Positions 9,808 through 16,851 of a DNA stretch of 38,070 bases are shown here, in pieces. A program made the translations under genes and the position numbers. This DNA is from Prevotellaceae bacterium (GTDB taxonomy: Bacteria > Bacteroidota > Bacteroidia > Bacteroidales > UBA932), in NCBI GenBank assembly GCA_031258415.1, contig JAIRMW010000038.1:1-38070 (forward strand), read 5' to 3'. A model generated the notes under the pieces. That model was not told the DNA's origin, searched no databases, and worked only from the letters and a program-made list of their open reading frames with translations. Each line of letters begins with the position of its first letter. Position 1 is the stretch's first letter.

Positions 9808-9851
9808 CAAAGGTACATGAAAATTTTAAATGTACACGCCAACGGATAAAA
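9808..9851 (-). promoter_or_regulatory. panB promoter within a 38-bp element shared with the sigma-factor gene
   Basis: The minus-strand -7 box TACCTTTG is at 9808-9815. Positions 9814-9851 match 35958-35995 at 35 of 38 bases and include GGCGTGTA and AAAATTTTCATGTA on the minus strand. In both places the element abuts the -7 box of a minus-strand gene, so it covers the spacer and the region around -33. Confidence 0.6.
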
Positions 9852-9896
9852 AAGGAGGCCACGCACCGTTGGCGACGTCGACCCGGCGGAACCGAA

Positions 9897-10026
9897 GAAA
9901 ACGACACGCCCCCGTCCCGTTGCCCGCCCGCCATTCATCCCCTGTCGGAAAATGCGCCCCGCCGCAGGCCATTCATATCAATAGAAAACGACACGCCCCC
10001 GTCCCGTTGCCCGCCATTCATCCCCC
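9897..10026. repeat. direct repeat pair (about 42-46 bp)
   Basis: The stretch 9897-9942 is repeated at 9984-10026 with one extra CGCC unit in the first copy; both begin GAAAACGACACGCCCCC and end in CATTCATCCCC. It lies in the gene-free region 9781-10468, beside the 42-bp tandem array. Confidence 0.8.
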
Positions 10027-10031
10027 CATTA

Positions 10032-10241
10032 CCGGACAGTAATGGCGCATTACTGTCCGGTAATGGCGCAAAGCTGGACAGTAATGCGTCATTACTGTTC
10101 AGTAATGGCGCAAAGCCGGACAGTAATGACGCATTACTGTCCGGTAATGGCGCAAAGCCGGACAGTAATGCGCCATTACTGTCCGGTAATGGCGCAAAAC
10201 CGGACAGTAATGCGCCATTACTGTCCGGTAATGGGGAAAAA
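10032..10241. repeat. 42-bp tandem repeat array, five units, each a dyad
   Basis: Units start with CCGGACAG (or CTGGACAG) at 10032, 10074, 10116, 10158 and 10200, exactly 42 bp apart. Each unit holds the inverted arms GGACAGTAATG and CATTACTGTCC around 2-3 bases, followed by GGTAATGGCGCAAA. Because 42 is a multiple of three, several frames stay open, but the reading frames there have no start context or known protein features. There are no unique spacers, so this is not a CRISPR array. Confidence 0.92.
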
Positions 10242-10342
10242 AACGCCCCCTTACGAATCCAATAGAACAAATATAATATATTTATTATCAACTAAAAAGA
10301 GTGGCGTCCCGTCAGCTTTTTTCAGGACATGACACCGGAAAG

Positions 10343-10426
10343 TCGAGGATCGAGCATCGAGCGTCGAGCGTCGAGCGTCGAATATCGCACGTCGCACGTC
10401 GAGCATCGAGCATCGCATATCGCACT
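10343..10426. repeat. 7-bp tandem repeats, twelve units
   Basis: Twelve consecutive heptamers begin with TCG (TCGAGGA, TCGAGCA, TCGAGCG three times, TCGAATA, TCGCACG twice, TCGAGCA twice, TCGCATA, TCGCACT). The array ends 28 bp upstream of the -7 box of the sigma54-activator gene. Confidence 0.9.
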
Positions 10427-10454
10427 ATTTTATTCCGACATTCATTTTTTTTTG

Positions 10455-10462
10455 TACCTTTG
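10455..10462 (+). promoter_or_regulatory. -7 box abutting the sigma54-activator start
   Basis: TACCTTTG ends 6 nt before the ATG at 10469, so the predicted transcript would begin at or next to the start codon. No convincing -33 TTTG is present at the usual spacing. Confidence 0.55.
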
Positions 10463-10468
10463 CCCATC

Positions 10469-11680
10469 ATGGATTTACAAACAATCAAACAACGCTTTAA
10501 TATTGTCGGAAATTCCTTGGAATTGAACCGCGCAATCGACGTAGCCCGGCAAGTAGCGCCTACCGATTTGTCGGTGCTGATTACCGGTGAGAGCGGGGTG
10601 GGTAAAGAAGTATTTTCCCAAATCATCCACCAGTACAGCAACCGGAAGCACGGGCTGTATATGGCCGTCAATTGCGGAGCTATTCCCGAAGGGACGATCG
10701 ATTCCGAACTGTTTGGGCATGAAAAAGGCTCGTTTACCGGGGCGCAGGAAATGCGCAAGGGGTATTTCGAGGCCGCCCACAACGGGACGGTCTTCCTCGA
10801 CGAGGTGGCCGACCTGCCACTCGCTACGCAAGTCCGGCTGTTGCGGGTGCTGGAGTCGGGCGAATTTTTGAAAGTGGGGTCATCGCAGACGCAAAAGACG
10901 AATGTGCGCGTGGTGGCGGCGACGAATGTCAACCTGCTGCAATCTATTCAAACCGGGCAGTTCCGCGAGGATTTATATTACCGCCTCAATACGGTACCGA
11001 TTCATATCCCCCCCCTGCGGGAAAGGCGCGACGATATTTATCTGCTTTTTCGGAAATTTGCCGTCGATTTTGCCGACCGGTTTCGGATGCCGTCGGTGCT
11101 GCTCTCCGAGTCTGCGCAGCGCCTGCTCGAAGATTATTACTGGCCGGGCAACATTCGTCAATTAAAAAATGTAGCGGAGCAATTGTCGGTGCTCGAAAAA
11201 AGCCGTCGTATCTCGGCCGAGACGCTGGCGCATTACCTGCCGGAACAGGCCGTCGTCAATTTGCCGACGCTTTACCGCCCTAAATCGTCGGACGCGGGTT
11301 TTGCTTCGGAACGCGATCTTATGTATAAAATTTTATTCGACCTTCGGCAGGATATGAACGACTTGAAACAGGTGGTACACGGGCTGGTGCACGGCGCGAT
11401 CGTTCCGCCGACGAACGTAACGGTGGTGCCGTCCGTCGATCCCAAGTCGGCGTCCTACAGCCCGCATTTCCCGGCCGCGGCGACCGAAGACATTACCGAC
11501 ACGGCTACCGACGAAACGCTTTCCATCCACGCAAAAGCGGCGGAGCTTATCCATAAGGCGCTGGAACGTCATCACGGGAAACGTAAGCTGGCGGCCAAAG
11601 AACTGGGCATCTCCGAGCGTACGCTGTACCGGAGAATTAAAGAATACGGACTGGACGAATCGGAATGGAAAGAGCAGTAA
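10469..11680 (+). CDS. sigma54-interacting AAA+ transcriptional activator with Fis-type HTH
   Basis: This 403-residue protein has a central AAA+ domain with Walker A GESGVGKE (40-47), the sigma54 contact loop as GSFTGA (87-92; usually GAFTGA), Walker B FLDEVADL and the R-finger region FREDLYYRLN. A C-terminal Fis-like helix-turn-helix follows (RKLAAKELGISERTLYRRI). There is no N-terminal receiver or GAF domain, so control of its activity is not evident. I chose ATG 10469 because the reading frame further upstream runs through the heptamer repeats. Its stop overlaps the lptE start by 16 bp, and lptE-TPR-like-secG follow in one operon, a common Bacteroidales order. Confidence 0.92.
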   Translation: MDLQTIKQRFNIVGNSLELNRAIDVARQVAPTDLSVLITGESGVGKEVFSQIIHQYSNRKHGLYMAVNCGAIPEGTIDSELFGHEKGSFTGAQEMRKGYFEAAHNGTVFLDEVADLPLATQVRLLRVLESGEFLKVGSSQTQKTNVRVVAATNVNLLQSIQTGQFREDLYYRLNTVPIHIPPLRERRDDIYLLFRKFAVDFADRFRMPSVLLSESAQRLLEDYYWPGNIRQLKNVAEQLSVLEKSRRISAETLAHYLPEQAVVNLPTLYRPKSSDAGFASERDLMYKILFDLRQDMNDLKQVVHGLVHGAIVPPTNVTVVPSVDPKSASYSPHFPAAATEDITDTATDETLSIHAKAAELIHKALERHHGKRKLAAKELGISERTLYRRIKEYGLDESEWKEQ

Positions 11681-12246
11681 CAACCCCCCGGAGCACGGCC
11701 TTCCATCGGCGTATCACGGAACCCGGCCTGCGCAGGCGTCGTCCCCTGCAAATCGCCTTGGCGGTGCTGGTGCTGGCGCTGGCCGCGACGGGCTGCCGCG
11801 GCGGCTATTCCTTTACCGGCGCTTCGCTCTCGCCCGATACGAAAAGTATTACGATCGACTATTTCCAGAACATGGCGCCGGTAGTCATGCCCACGTTGAG
11901 CAATACGTTTACCGAAACGCTGATAAGCAAATTCCGCCAACGAACGCGATTAACCTTTACGGACTTTGGCGGCGACCTGACGTTCGAGGGCGAAATTACC
12001 AATTACGACGTCCAGTCGATCGCGATACAGGCCAACGAACAGGCCGCCCAAAGCCGCTTGACAATAACCGTCAAAGTACGCTATACAAATGCGCAGGACG
12101 ATAAGCAGAACTTCGACCGGTCGTTCTCCGAATACGAAGATTTTAGCGCCTCGCTGTCGCTGGACGCGGTGCAGGACGACCTTATCCCGCGTATTGTGGA
12201 CAAACTGACCGAAAGTATTTTTAACGCATCCGTAGCAAACTGGTAA
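11665..12246 (+). CDS. lptE: LptE-like LPS-assembly lipoprotein
   Basis: The 193-residue product has an Arg-rich n-region, a hydrophobic stretch and a lipobox LAATGC (Cys44), followed by YSFTGASLSPDTKSITIDYF. That opening matches the short Bacteroidota LptE family. LptE is the outer-membrane lipoprotein that plugs LptD and helps LPS reach the cell surface. It overlaps the activator gene by 16 bp, and its stop shares one base with the next start (taATG), so translation is coupled on both sides. The n-region before the signal is long, but no internal ATG offers a better start. Confidence 0.8.
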   Translation: MERAVTTPRSTAFHRRITEPGLRRRRPLQIALAVLVLALAATGCRGGYSFTGASLSPDTKSITIDYFQNMAPVVMPTLSNTFTETLISKFRQRTRLTFTDFGGDLTFEGEITNYDVQSIAIQANEQAAQSRLTITVKVRYTNAQDDKQNFDRSFSEYEDFSASLSLDAVQDDLIPRIVDKLTESIFNASVANW

Positions 12247-13163
12247 TGGACCCGAGCTCCTTTTATACGCTTTTAGCCTCCCCGAGGCCGACCGGCCACG
12301 ATACGGTGGCGGAATTGCAGGCGCTGACCAGCCGTTATCCGTGGTTTTCACTGGCGCACCAGTTACTGTATGAAACCCTGCTTCGCAATAACAGACAAAA
12401 CGCCGGCCATTATGCCGCTCTAGCCGGCGTGCATACCGTCGACCGGCCTCATTTCTACCTGCGACTCCAGCAACCCGCAGTCGCTCTTCCGTCGCCCGCC
12501 GAACCCGACGCAGACGACGCAGACGACGACATTATCGACTTCATAGACGATACGCCAATCGCGCCGCCGGTCGAGGAGGCCCAATCGTCGCCCGCAGCGC
12601 CGGACGAAACGGACAAAACGGATGAGGCAGGCGAAACAGGCGAAGCTCCGGCGCTCGCCGTAACGCCGGAAACAGAGGAAGCCGAGGAAACAGACGCGAC
12701 GCAGACCGTCCCGGAAACAACCCCCACGCGCCCCCCCGAACAGGAAACAGCCGAACAGGAAGCAGTCGAACAATCGCCGGAACCGACGGCCGGAGCCGCC
12801 TCTCCGTCGCTCCCCTCGAAGCCCGCCAGACCTTCCTTTTTCGTCGCCGGCGGCGAATACTTCGATGCGGCCGATTTCTCCGACATCGATTTAACCGACG
12901 ACGACCCGCTGTCGCAGTTTATTAAAGAGCAGCCGCGAATAAACCCGAATACGTCGCCCCTCTACTCGATCGACTGGGAAGACGCCCCCGAGAAACGCCG
13001 TCAGCCGATCGATTTCGTTACCGAAACGCTGGCTCAAATATATACCGAACAGCAACTGTACACCCTGGCGATTGAGACCTTTGAAAAATTAATTTTGCAA
13101 ATCCCGGAAAAAAACGCTTACTTTGCAGCCCAAATTAAAGAATTAAAGAAACACAATAAATAA
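12246..13163 (+). CDS. conserved protein with acidic linker and TPR-like C-terminus
   Basis: This 305-residue protein has no recognised catalytic motif. Its first 75 residues (RYPWFSLAHQLLYETLL) look helical. Residues 80-200 are a low-complexity Glu/Thr/Ala/Pro linker (for example ETEEAEETDATQTVPETTP). The C-terminal 70 residues include ETLAQIYTEQQLYTLAIETF and then KNAYFAAQIKELKKHNK, like a single TPR hairpin. No signal peptide or membrane segment is seen, so it is probably cytoplasmic. It sits between lptE and secG, where Bacteroidales commonly have a protein of this type; the function is unknown. Confidence 0.75.
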   Translation: MDPSSFYTLLASPRPTGHDTVAELQALTSRYPWFSLAHQLLYETLLRNNRQNAGHYAALAGVHTVDRPHFYLRLQQPAVALPSPAEPDADDADDDIIDFIDDTPIAPPVEEAQSSPAAPDETDKTDEAGETGEAPALAVTPETEEAEETDATQTVPETTPTRPPEQETAEQEAVEQSPEPTAGAASPSLPSKPARPSFFVAGGEYFDAADFSDIDLTDDDPLSQFIKEQPRINPNTSPLYSIDWEDAPEKRRQPIDFVTETLAQIYTEQQLYTLAIETFEKLILQIPEKNAYFAAQIKELKKHNK

Positions 13164-13169
13164 TACGAT

Positions 13170-13529
13170 ATGTATACGATTATAGCCATATTATTAATTT
13201 TAGCAAGTATTTTGCTCACGCTGGTAGTATTAGTACAAAATTCAAAAGGCGGCGGACTGGCAGCCAATTTTGCGGCCGGCAACACGGCCTTCGGCGTGCG
13301 TCAAACAGCCGATTTCTTGGAAAAAGCGACGTGGTCGTTGGCGGTGGCCGTACTGGTTCTTTCGTTGATGGCCACGATGTTTGTCCCTACGGGTACCGAC
13401 GGTCGGCGGTCGGCCGTACAACGGGAACTGGAACAAGTGCAACCCGGCCAGCCCGACTTTTCCAACCTTCCGGCGCCCGTGCAGCCGCAACCGGAAACGC
13501 CGCAAATACCGGAGTCCTCTACACCGTAA
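13170..13529 (+). CDS. secG: preprotein translocase subunit SecG
   Basis: This 119-residue membrane protein has two transmembrane helices (about 1-22 and 50-71) joined by the conserved loop VLVQNSKGGGLAANFA, the SecG signature. SecG is the small SecYEG subunit that assists protein export. The C-terminal 45 residues are a Pro/Gln-rich tail. It starts 6 bp after the TPR-like gene and ends the operon; an intrinsic terminator follows 33 bp later. Confidence 0.93.
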   Translation: MYTIIAILLILASILLTLVVLVQNSKGGGLAANFAAGNTAFGVRQTADFLEKATWSLAVAVLVLSLMATMFVPTGTDGRRSAVQRELEQVQPGQPDFSNLPAPVQPQPETPQIPESSTP

Positions 13530-13561
13530 CCAATCTGTACTTGATATAGACATTCGCAATG

Positions 13562-13594
13562 AAAGGGAGTTGACGTTGACCAGCTCCCTTTTTT
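13562..13594 (+). terminator. intrinsic terminator after secG
   Basis: The stem AAAGGGAG (13562-13569) pairs with CTCCCTTT around a 14-nt loop and runs directly into a T-tract. It closes the sigma54 activator-lptE-TPR-like-secG operon. Confidence 0.85.
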
Positions 13595-13646
13595 GCTTTT
13601 AGCATACCGTCCGTAGCCGTTGTTTCATGATCCTGTGGACGTATTT

Positions 13647-14684
13647 TCAGGCGTCCGCCTCATCCTTCTTCCAGCCCTGCGCACGCAGTTCTACCGCCTG
13701 ATTGTCGGGAGTAATCAGGAAGGCTCCCTCCGAGGCGTCGCACAGATGGCCGATAATGTCTACGTTTTGCAAGTCCTTTCGGAGCGTGTCGTAGGAGGAA
13801 AGCGGCACGGTAAAAAGCAACTCGTAGTCGTCGCCTCCATGGAGCGCCGCCGTAACCGCATCGATCTGTATTTCGTCGGCCATACGGAAGGTCTCCGCCG
13901 CAATCGGCAACCGTTCCAGATAGATGCGTGCCCCACATTGCGACTGCCTGCACAGGTGCAGCACCTCCGACGCCAGTCCGTCGCTCACGTCGATCATAGC
14001 CGTCGGCCTTAGATTGATGGCGGCCATTGCATCGATAATATCTTTTCGCGCTTCGGGCTTCAGGTAGCGCTCAAGGATGTATTCAAATCCTTGGAACTGC
14101 GGTTGCTTGCGACTATGGCCCTCAAATACCCGTTTTTCGCGCTCCAGCAACTGCAATCCCATGTAGGCTGCGCCAAGATTACCTGTCAGGCACAGCAAAT
14201 CTGTTTTTTTCCCGCCCGATCGATAGACTATTTTGTCGTGCGGCGCTTCGCCAATAACGGTAATGCCAATCGTCATGCCGGTCATCGACGGGGCGGTGTC
14301 GCCGCCTACGAGATCAAGCCCATATCGCGCACAGGCCGCTTTGACGCCGGCATAGATCGCCTCTAAATCCTCCACAAAAAAACGCTTCGATACCCCGATC
14401 GACAGCAGGATTTGACGCGGGGTAGCGTTCATGGCATAAATATCGCTGATCCCCGCCACCACCGTTTTATATCCTAAATGCTTCAGCGGGGTATACGTCA
14501 GATCGAAATGGACGCCTTCGAGCCATAATTCGGTCGACACAAGCGTCTCCGCCTGCTCGTAGCGAACGACCGCCGCATCGTCGCCAATGCCTTTGACGGT
14601 CGATGGTTGAGCGCATTCAACGAGCGTTGCCAGACGTTCAATCAGATTAAATTCGCCCAACGAGGCTATATCGGTTTTTTGCAT
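13647..14684 (-). CDS. thiL: thiamine-monophosphate kinase
   Basis: ThiL phosphorylates thiamine monophosphate to the cofactor thiamine diphosphate, using ATP. The product starts LGEFNLIERL and has the family metal and ATP motifs GIGDDAAVV, YKTVVAGISDIYAM, GGDTAPS, MIDVSDGLASEVLHL and LHGGDDYELLFT. I prefer ATG 14684 (MQKTDIASLGEF, 345 residues) over the one six codons upstream, by comparison with the usual family N-terminus. It is the last gene of the ligase-deaminase-peptidase-thiL run on the minus strand; no thiamine riboswitch was seen nearby. Confidence 0.93.
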   Translation of the reverse strand: MQKTDIASLGEFNLIERLATLVECAQPSTVKGIGDDAAVVRYEQAETLVSTELWLEGVHFDLTYTPLKHLGYKTVVAGISDIYAMNATPRQILLSIGVSKRFFVEDLEAIYAGVKAACARYGLDLVGGDTAPSMTGMTIGITVIGEAPHDKIVYRSGGKKTDLLCLTGNLGAAYMGLQLLEREKRVFEGHSRKQPQFQGFEYILERYLKPEARKDIIDAMAAINLRPTAMIDVSDGLASEVLHLCRQSQCGARIYLERLPIAAETFRMADEIQIDAVTAALHGGDDYELLFTVPLSSYDTLRKDLQNVDIIGHLCDASEGAFLITPDNQAVELRAQGWKKDEADA

Positions 14685-14714
14685 GGCCGCATTTTTATGC
14701 ACAAGACTGTTTTT

Positions 14715-16358
14715 TTATTTTCTTTCCGGTTCGTTATTCATCAACAGGCTCACCGCTTTTTCCAGCGTACTGTCAATTTCCGCAATCATCATGTAGTAGG
14801 CCTGATTTTCCATCGGGGTGTTCCGTCCGATGTAGGCACGCAGGTGCACGTCGATGATATGGCGGCATTCTTCCCATTCGGTATCGGTGGCAACCAAGCC
14901 CATATCTGCGGCGTACCGGCGGAACAGCGCATCGAAACGATAGTTGGAAAAATAGATAGTCAGTTTATTGAGGCTCTGTATGGCGTTGAGTTCTTTGCGG
15001 TGCTGATCGACAAATTGCAACGCAAACAGATATATCAGGTTTCTACGGTTGATGGTGAGAAACCATGCATTCACGCCGGTTGTATCAATGGGCACAAATA
15101 CGTCGGGCATAATGCCGCCCCCGCCATACACCACCTTTCCTTGCGGGGTATAGAAGCGCTCGCCGCTCATTTTGGCGCTGTCCGACGTACTCATTTCGCC
15201 GTTTTTATAGCGGTCAATCAATTCATGTTCGTAGGCCTGCCGGTTGTCTTTCGTGTAGGGTTTCTGGATCAAGCGTCCGGTGGGCGTGTAGTAGCGGGCT
15301 ACCGATATTCGCAGGCCGGAGTTGTCGCTGAAGAACACCGGCTCCTGCACCAGCCCTTTCCCGAATGACCGTCGTCCGACAATCACTCCCCGGTCGTTGT
15401 CCTGAATGGCGCCGGCCATTATTTCGCTGGCCGATGCGCTGTTTTCGTCAATCAGTACGGCGATGCGGACGTCGCGGCACTGGCCGTCGCCGGTGGCTCT
15501 GTAGTCGTTGCGCCGGCGTACGCGGCCTTCGGTATACACAATCAGGTTGTCCTGTTCGAGGAACTCGTTGGCTATTTCAAACGATTGTTCGAGCAGGCCG
15601 CCGCTGTTGCCTCGCAGGTCGAACACGAGGCTTCGCATGCCTTCTTTTCGCAGGAGCGTTACGGCCTCCAGAAATTCCTTGTGCGTCGTTTTTGAGAATT
15701 TCGACAGTTTGATATAGCCGACTTCCTCGTTGATCATATAGGCCGCCTCTACGCTTTTGACCGGGACTTTGTCGCGTATCACCGTAATCGGCACCAAACG
15801 TTCTTCGCCGTGGCGGGCAATGCCTAACCGGGCTTTCGTTCCCCGCCGTCCCCGCAGTATTTTGACAACGACGTTCTGGCTCAGTTGCTGGCCGGCGATC
15901 AGCGAATCATTGACCGTAACGATGCGGTCGCCGGGCTGAATACCGGCGCGTTCGGACGGGCCTCCGGCGATGACGCTCATCACCACCACCGTGTCGTTTG
16001 GCATGTTAAACGTAACGCCGATGCCGTCAAAATTTCCTTCGATCGACTCGTTGGCCTGCGCCATGTCTTCGGCGGAAATATAGTCGGAATGAGGGTCTAA
16101 CTTTTCCATGATAAGCGGAAGCGTGCTCTCAATTAATTCCGGCACATTGACGGTATCCACATAGTGGCTCTGAATTTGTTGGATAACTAATTCCAGCTTA
16201 CTCAGTTCTTTCGACGTGTCGATGGGCAGCGTATGGGGTCTGATGGCCGTACGCTGGCCGATATAGACGCCGACCAGTAAAAACAGGAGCATTAGAATCC
16301 ATTGTAAGAACGGTTTTCGTGGCGTGGGTTGAACGGTATTCATAACATTATATTTCAT
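14715..16358 (-). CDS. S41-family C-terminal processing peptidase (CtpA/Prc type)
   Basis: The 547-residue product has one N-terminal membrane anchor or signal (about 17-36), a PDZ domain (about 95-185, GIGVTFN and GPSERAGIQPGDRI) and the S41 protease domain with DLRGNSGG. The dyad is Ser309 in NSASASEI and Lys334 in SFGKGLVQ, spaced as in E. coli Prc. The last 170 residues are a C-terminal extension typical of Bacteroidota members. Such enzymes trim envelope proteins and control murein hydrolases in the periplasm. The start overlaps the deaminase gene by 11 bp; ATG 16343 is an alternative that removes the overlap. Confidence 0.93.
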   Translation of the reverse strand: MKYNVMNTVQPTPRKPFLQWILMLLFLLVGVYIGQRTAIRPHTLPIDTSKELSKLELVIQQIQSHYVDTVNVPELIESTLPLIMEKLDPHSDYISAEDMAQANESIEGNFDGIGVTFNMPNDTVVVMSVIAGGPSERAGIQPGDRIVTVNDSLIAGQQLSQNVVVKILRGRRGTKARLGIARHGEERLVPITVIRDKVPVKSVEAAYMINEEVGYIKLSKFSKTTHKEFLEAVTLLRKEGMRSLVFDLRGNSGGLLEQSFEIANEFLEQDNLIVYTEGRVRRRNDYRATGDGQCRDVRIAVLIDENSASASEIMAGAIQDNDRGVIVGRRSFGKGLVQEPVFFSDNSGLRISVARYYTPTGRLIQKPYTKDNRQAYEHELIDRYKNGEMSTSDSAKMSGERFYTPQGKVVYGGGGIMPDVFVPIDTTGVNAWFLTINRRNLIYLFALQFVDQHRKELNAIQSLNKLTIYFSNYRFDALFRRYAADMGLVATDTEWEECRHIIDVHLRAYIGRNTPMENQAYYMMIAEIDSTLEKAVSLLMNNEPERK

Positions 16359-16842
16359 CGAATTTAATATATAACACAGAGACGCCGGCTCGCCGGAGCA
16401 GTTCCAGCCCGTCGTCGTGATGGTATTCGCTGCAATAGACCACCCGCCGGATGCCTGCCTGAATAATCAGTTTGGCGCATTCCATGCAGGGGGCGGCGGT
16501 AACGTACAGGGTGGCGCCTTCGCTGCTGTTGTTGGATCTGGCGACTTTCGTAATGGCGTTGGCTTCTGCGTGCAGCACATAGGGTTTGGTATGCCCGGTT
16601 TCATCCTCACAGCGGTTTTCAAAGCCGGCGGGCGTGCCGTTGTAGCCGTCGGAAATAATCATGCGTTCCTTGACGATGAGCGCGCCTACCTGCCGACGCC
16701 GGCAATAGGAGTTTTCAGCCCATACGCTCGCCATTTTCAGGTAGCGTTTGTCGAACTGCAGTTGTTTGGCTTCGTTGGAGACGGCGTCCGGCAGGGGCGC
16801 TACAGGGATGGAACCTTCGGTATTCATTTTCTTTAACAACAC
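16348..16842 (-). CDS. CMP/dCMP deaminase, ComE-type
   Basis: This zinc-dependent cytidine-deaminase-fold enzyme has 164 residues. The zinc site and catalytic acid are His91 and Glu93 in HAEANA, with Cys119 and Cys122 in PCMECAK. RRQVGALIVKERMIISDGYNG and the length fit the dCMP deaminase family, which feeds dUMP to thymidylate synthesis; substrate is inferred from family. ATG 16827 (MNTEGS) is an alternative start. It lies 9 bp after the acyl-CoA ligase and overlaps the peptidase gene, so the three are co-transcribed. Confidence 0.9.
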   Translation of the reverse strand: MLLKKMNTEGSIPVAPLPDAVSNEAKQLQFDKRYLKMASVWAENSYCRRRQVGALIVKERMIISDGYNGTPAGFENRCEDETGHTKPYVLHAEANAITKVARSNNSSEGATLYVTAAPCMECAKLIIQAGIRRVVYCSEYHHDDGLELLRRAGVSVLYIKFDEI

Positions 16843-16851
16843 AATGGGGGA

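Noticed and set aside
10032-10241. CRISPR array
   Set aside because: Units are contiguous with no unique spacers, and no cas genes are present; the same holds for the 23/24-bp array at 23154-23412.
9774-10265. Open frames through the 42-bp repeats on both strands
   Set aside because: The repeat period is a multiple of three, so frames stay open by chance; translations are pure repeat with no signal, domain or start context.
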